NCBI RefSeq assembly: GCF_000368265.1
Contig: NZ_KB851212.1
Span: 40,007-79,559, forward strand
Origin: Acinetobacter brisouisimilis
Lineage (GTDB): Bacteria; Pseudomonadota; Gammaproteobacteria; Pseudomonadales; Moraxellaceae
Length of the DNA stretch: 39,553 nt
Reading direction: 5' to 3'
This document shows positions 36,704 to 39,553 of this stretch, piece by piece. Position 1 is the first letter of the stretch; each line of letters opens with the position of its first letter. The translations under genes were made by a program, and so were the position numbers. The notes under the pieces were generated by a model. That model worked only from the letters and a program-made list of their open reading frames with translations, was not told where the DNA came from and made no database searches.

Positions 36704-36832
36704 ATGACAGGTTTTTATTCTATCTATCTATTCATTATGGTGTTGTCGATGGCGCTGATCTTGTCAGCATCAGAAGCAGGCAAGTTACATCATAAAAATA
36801 GAATGTCATGGCGATCTTTTAGATCAATATGA
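36704..36832 (+). CDS. Possible 42-residue membrane peptide
   Basis: An ATG at 36704 opens a 42-codon frame. Its product has one hydrophobic helix (YSIYLFIMVLSMALIL) followed by a basic tail (KLHHKNRMSWRSFRSI). A purine-rich GAAGA sits just upstream of the ATG, at short spacing. It lies directly divergent from the grpE promoter in an otherwise non-coding gap. No family is recognised and the frame may be chance; the hydrophobic-then-basic layout is the only support. Confidence 0.3.
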   Translation: MTGFYSIYLFIMVLSMALILSASEAGKLHHKNRMSWRSFRSI

Positions 36833-36976
36833 AACCGGTCATTATGTGAAAATTTTTCTCAAAAACTGTTAAAACTATGTTGTGTTTTGATAAAAGCATA
36901 TTTGAAAAAAATTAAGATTGAAACTGAAATCTGTCGTGCCGAATTCTGTTAAATATGAATGCAGTGATCTTATACG

Positions 36977-37135
36977 TTGGAAGCGCCAATACTCGGTTAC
37001 AATGTAGCGAAGTCGCGGCTGAATAACATAAGCGACCAATAACGATAAAGGTTATTAAAAAAACATAGCATTTAAAGCGTATTTTCCATTTTTAAACTTC
37101 GCCATCATGCAACAGCTCGTTTACGAGTTTTTCTT
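36977..37135 (+). ncRNA. Candidate small RNA or leader upstream of the lipoprotein gene
   Basis: TTGGAA (36977-36982), a 15-base spacer and TACAAT (36998-37003) could form a promoter. CTCG-TTTA-CGAG at 37116-37127, followed by TTTTTCTTTT, is a convincing short terminator ending about 35 bases before the lipoprotein ATG. The implied transcript is about 120 bases and includes a GTCGC/GCGAC inverted repeat. It could be a free small RNA or an attenuated leader. The rest of the 650-base gap (36521-37170) shows only the grpE promoter and the short frame at 36704. Confidence 0.4.
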
Positions 37136-37170
37136 TTGAAGTTTTTTAATTTTTAAATACGAGAGTGACG

Positions 37171-37407
37171 ATGAAAAAATTAGCAATATTCTCATTAACC
37201 GCCGCAGGGTTTGCATTTTCAGCTGTGGGCTGTGCTTCGCATGAAGTAAAACCAGATGCACCAACAACGACAGAAACATCTCCAATGAATGCTTCAGCCG
37301 ATAATCAAACACAGAGCGTGGCTGCTTCAGATTCGGCAAGTACTGATGCCAGTATGCAGCAAACATTAACTCCAGCGACCAATACACCTGCAACCAACAT
37401 ACAATAA
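37171..37407 (+). CDS. Small putative lipoprotein
   Basis: The 78-residue product starts MKKLAIFSLTAAGFAFSAVGC with a basic start, hydrophobic stretch and a lipobox-like AVGC, so C21 is the likely lipidated residue. The mature part is rich in T, S, A, N, P and Q with no predicted structure. A GTG two codons upstream is in frame, but the ATG at 37171 gives the better signal peptide. It is a single gene, ending at a hairpin. No family or function is recognised; many Acinetobacter envelope lipoproteins have such low-complexity tails. Confidence 0.75.
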   Translation: MKKLAIFSLTAAGFAFSAVGCASHEVKPDAPTTTETSPMNASADNQTQSVAASDSASTDASMQQTLTPATNTPATNIQ

Positions 37408-37448
37408 TTCAGTCGTGCCATAAACAGCGGCACTTGATGAAAAAACAG

Positions 37449-37490
37449 AAGATATGGATTGTGGCAGTATGCTGTGATCCATATCTTTTA
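37449..37490 (+). terminator. Terminator of the lipoprotein gene
   Basis: AAGATATGGAT (37449-37459) pairs with ATCCATATCTT (37477-37487) around a 17-base loop and is followed by TTA. The stem is good but the T tract short. Confidence 0.6.
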
Positions 37491-37537
37491 TGTTATAAAG
37501 ATAATGATCTAAATAAAAAGAATTGGGTCGAGTGACT

Positions 37538-38590
37538 ATGTTGCATCATCTTTGGAAAAAAAGAACAGTGTTGCTCGCCCGCAGCCTGAGTTATACGCCA
37601 AAACAATTACAACGCCGCTTGGTCGATTGGCTGAGCTATCCTTACAGTTATTCGGAACTGGATCCCGTTTTACAATGCCTTATGGCATATCAATATCAAC
37701 AAGGTTATCGGGGATTACTTACACCTGACCTTATACAATCGCGTCAGAACTTTCAGCGCAGTATGGCAGAACTTATATATAAGCCGACGACATTACCCTT
37801 TGTGCAAAACTTACAATTACAATTGCACTCAGGTTCACTCACAGCCCGACATTATCATCCAATGCCAAATAAACCCTGCCCGATGATTGTATTTTATCAT
37901 GGAGGTGGCTTTATGCTGGGAGATCTGGATACACATGATGAAGCCTGCCGCCTGCTTGCCAAACATAGCCATTGTCAAATCTTAAGTATTGATTACCCTT
38001 TGGTACCGGACGTATCCGCACAGCACTTGATCACAGTATGTGAAGCTGCATGGTGTTGGGTCTGGCAGAACCAACATCAATTTAATGTGATGAAAAATGT
38101 GATTGCCATTGCAGGTGATAGCGCTGGGGGTAATATCAGCACTGTTATTTCTCAGCGGCTAGCTCGACAAAAAATAGCGCCTGTCGCCCAGCTCCTGATT
38201 TACCCTGCGGTTGATTTTAAAAGTCGTTATCCTTCTTTCTTTAAATATAAAGAAGGTTTGCTCCTAACCGAATCTGATATTGACAGCGTTACTGAGCACT
38301 ATGTACTCCAAAACCATTTGGCTTTAGATGACCCGCTGGTTTCTCCAATTTATGGTGAGTTTAAGCAGTTGGCACCTGCTTTTATTGTCACGGCAGGACA
38401 TGATGTTTTACATGATGAAGGGGAACATTATGCACAGCTTTTGCAGCATGCTGGTGTAAAAGTAAAATATAAAAATTATCAGCATCAAGCACACGGCTTT
38501 ATAAACTTGACATCGGTTTCTGCTCAGGCTAAAAAAGACCTTGTAGAGATAGCTCAATCATTTTATAAGTTTTTAAAAGCTGTCATCTAA
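37538..38590 (+). CDS. Alpha/beta hydrolase, hormone-sensitive-lipase (HSL) family
   Basis: Family members hydrolyse short-chain carboxylic esters. The 350-residue product has the oxyanion-hole motif HGGG (in FYHGGGFMLGDLDTHD), the nucleophile elbow GDSAGGN with catalytic serine, an aspartate in TAGHDVLHDEGEHYA and the histidine in QHQAHGFINL. This is the complete HSL catalytic set. There is no signal peptide; the first 100 residues form a variable cap region. The ATG at 37538 is chosen over a TTG five codons earlier. Its stop codon touches a parS-like site. The natural substrate is unknown. Confidence 0.88.
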   Translation: MLHHLWKKRTVLLARSLSYTPKQLQRRLVDWLSYPYSYSELDPVLQCLMAYQYQQGYRGLLTPDLIQSRQNFQRSMAELIYKPTTLPFVQNLQLQLHSGSLTARHYHPMPNKPCPMIVFYHGGGFMLGDLDTHDEACRLLAKHSHCQILSIDYPLVPDVSAQHLITVCEAAWCWVWQNQHQFNVMKNVIAIAGDSAGGNISTVISQRLARQKIAPVAQLLIYPAVDFKSRYPSFFKYKEGLLLTESDIDSVTEHYVLQNHLALDDPLVSPIYGEFKQLAPAFIVTAGHDVLHDEGEHYAQLLQHAGVKVKYKNYQHQAHGFINLTSVSAQAKKDLVEIAQSFYKFLKAVI

Positions 38591-38605
38591 GTTTCACGTG
38601 GAACA
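38590..38605. other. parS-like centromere site 3
   Basis: AGTTTCACGTGGAACA reads TGTTCCACGTGAAACT on the other strand. It differs from the ParB-binding consensus only at one end base. It begins at the last base of the hydrolase stop codon, about 25.7 kb from oriC. Confidence 0.88.
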
Positions 38606-38688
38606 CCTATAAAAGAGATATAAAAGCAAAATAAACAGAACTCAATTAAACTCATGCAACTTTATATAATGAATTAAAGGTTGATGAC

Positions 38689-39255
38689 ATGAAAAAAATC
38701 ACATTAGGTTTAGGATTACTTCTCACAGGGCAAATGGCTCTTGCAAATACATTTGTAGAAATGAAAACCAATGCAGGCAATATTGAAATAGAGCTTTTTG
38801 ACCAGCAAGCACCGATTTCAACCCAAAACTTTAAAAACTACGTTAAAACGAACTTTTATTCAGGCACATTATTTCATCGAGTGATTCCAGGATTCATGAT
38901 TCAAGGTGGTGGTCTTAACCTACGCATGGCTGAGAAGTCAGGAAAACCCCCAATCAAAAATGAATCTTACAATGGTCTGAAAAATCTCCGTGGTACTTTG
39001 GCAATGGCACGTACCAATGATCCAGACTCAGCAACAAGCCAGTTTTTTATTAACACTGCAAATAATAAAGCATTAGACCGAAGTGCTTTTGATGCAGGTT
39101 ATGCGGTTTTTGGAAAGGTGACAAAAGGTATGGATGTGGTTGATCGTATTTCTAAAGTACCAACTACAAATTATGGTATGCACCAAAATGTACCTGTTAA
39201 GCCGATTATTATTCAAAGTGTGCAGATAGTGAGCAAAACCGTGCAAAATAAATAA
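38689..39255 (+). CDS. Periplasmic cyclophilin-type peptidyl-prolyl isomerase
   Basis: Cyclophilins catalyse cis/trans rotation of prolyl bonds and assist folding. The 188-residue product has a signal peptide with likely cleavage after A19 (QMALA/NT). The catalytic core reads [15 protein letters not shown], with R in FHR, followed by [20 protein letters not shown] and AVFGKV. The form resembles PpiA rather than cytosolic PpiB because of the signal peptide. The ribosome binding site AGGTTG precedes the ATG. It is the last gene before an rRNA-type promoter. Confidence 0.92.
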   Translation: MKKITLGLGLLLTGQMALANTFVEMKTNAGNIEIELFDQQAPISTQNFKNYVKTNFYSGTLFHRVIPGFMIQGGGLNLRMAEKSGKPPIKNESYNGLKNLRGTLAMARTNDPDSATSQFFINTANNKALDRSAFDAGYAVFGKVTKGMDVVDRISKVPTTNYGMHQNVPVKPIIIQSVQIVSKTVQNK

Positions 39256-39340
39256 AAATAAAAATATATGTATATCAATAACTTAATTTTATTTGCTGTG
39301 TAAAATAAATACACTCGATGCGGCATGCATGAAAATGCAC

Positions 39341-39368
39341 TTGCGTGCTGCAAAAAATGTCCTATAAT
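39341..39368 (+). promoter_or_regulatory. rRNA operon promoter
   Basis: TTGCGT (39341-39346), a 16-base spacer and a perfect TATAAT (39363-39368) form a strong promoter. The hexamers, 16-base spacing and GC-starting discriminator resemble the leftward promoter at 84-111. Confidence 0.8.
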
Positions 39369-39374
39369 GCACTC

Positions 39375-39553
39375 ATCCCAACGCAATTGACGAAATAGAT
39401 CTTCGCTTTAGGGTGAAAGATTTTGAGGTTGTGTTGTCTTTTTATTGACGAAATAAAAAGAAGATCATTAAGAGAATTGGAAGAACAACTTGTGTGGATT
39501 TTTACTGGTTGATCAGTCGAATATATATTTCATTGATTGAATTGGTAGAAATT
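39375..39553 (+). ncRNA. rRNA operon leader, running off the right edge
   Basis: The leader contains a direct repeat TTGACGAAATA (39387-39397 and 39445-39455). From about 39470 to the edge it carries text I recognise as the conserved Acinetobacter leader preceding 16S rRNA (for example GAACAACTTGTGTGGAT and TGATTGAATTGGTAGAAATT). The 16S gene itself must start shortly beyond the window and cannot be seen. Confidence 0.75.

Overview
The window is an AT-rich Gammaproteobacterial chromosome segment that I read as Acinetobacter (Moraxellaceae), species not called. The grounds are the DnaA, DnaN, GyrB and RnpA protein sequences, the dnaA-dnaN-recF-gyrB order facing away from rpmH-rnpA-yidD-yidC across an AT-rich DnaA-box cluster, tyrS next to anmK, and an rRNA-type leader of Acinetobacter character at the right edge. 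The segment is the replication-origin neighbourhood, with oriC at about 12.71-13.10 kb.

Layout. 0-6.3 kb: a strong stable-RNA-like promoter firing off the left edge, tyrS, anmK, erpA, the ABC-F gene yheS, a 0.5 kb gap with DnaA boxes, and a short DedA-family membrane protein. 6.4-12.6 kb (minus strand): dnaA, dnaN, recF, gyrB. 12.64-13.28 kb: oriC with six perfect DnaA boxes and an A/T-rich unwinding region. 13.3-17.4 kb (plus strand): rpmH, rnpA, yidD, yidC, then mnmE. 17.4-24.6 kb: a DoxX protein, a divergent RcnR-type regulator and DmeF-type cation exporter sharing one operator, dsbC, a GlsB-like protein, hpt, guaD, a TerC/Alx membrane protein behind a yybP-ykoY (Mn2+) riboswitch, and a DUF1543 protein. 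24.7-31.8 kb: two PAP2 phosphatase paralogues flanking mpl, a DUF486 protein, purE-purK, a 0.5 kb non-coding block resembling oriC, and an MltB-type lytic transglycosylase. 31.8-39.5 kb: three poorly characterised minus-strand genes including a matrixin-like protease, dnaK and grpE with sigma-32-type promoters, a 0.65 kb gap with a candidate small RNA or leader, a small lipoprotein, an HSL-type hydrolase, a secreted cyclophilin, and an rRNA promoter and leader running off the right edge.

How it fits together. Most genes are housekeeping: replication initiation, ribosome and membrane-protein biogenesis, tRNA modification, purine synthesis and salvage, and chaperones. Two themes recur. One is envelope recycling: anmK, mpl, an MltB-type enzyme, two PAP2 phosphatases and DedA. 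The other is metal control: an RcnR-like/DmeF pair and a riboswitch-controlled TerC. Three near-consensus parS sites (about 9.56, 19.28 and 38.60 kb) mark this as the origin segregation domain.

The features most worth a second look are the block at 29.99-30.41 kb, which shares both DnaA boxes and an A/T palindrome half-motif with oriC 17 kb away; the dnaA promoter with a DnaA box in its spacer and a terminator-like hairpin at the mRNA 5' end; the metal-responsive operator and riboswitch; and the glutamine-rich insertion in the matrixin-like protease. No insertion sequences, CRISPR arrays, prophage genes or tRNA genes were recognised.
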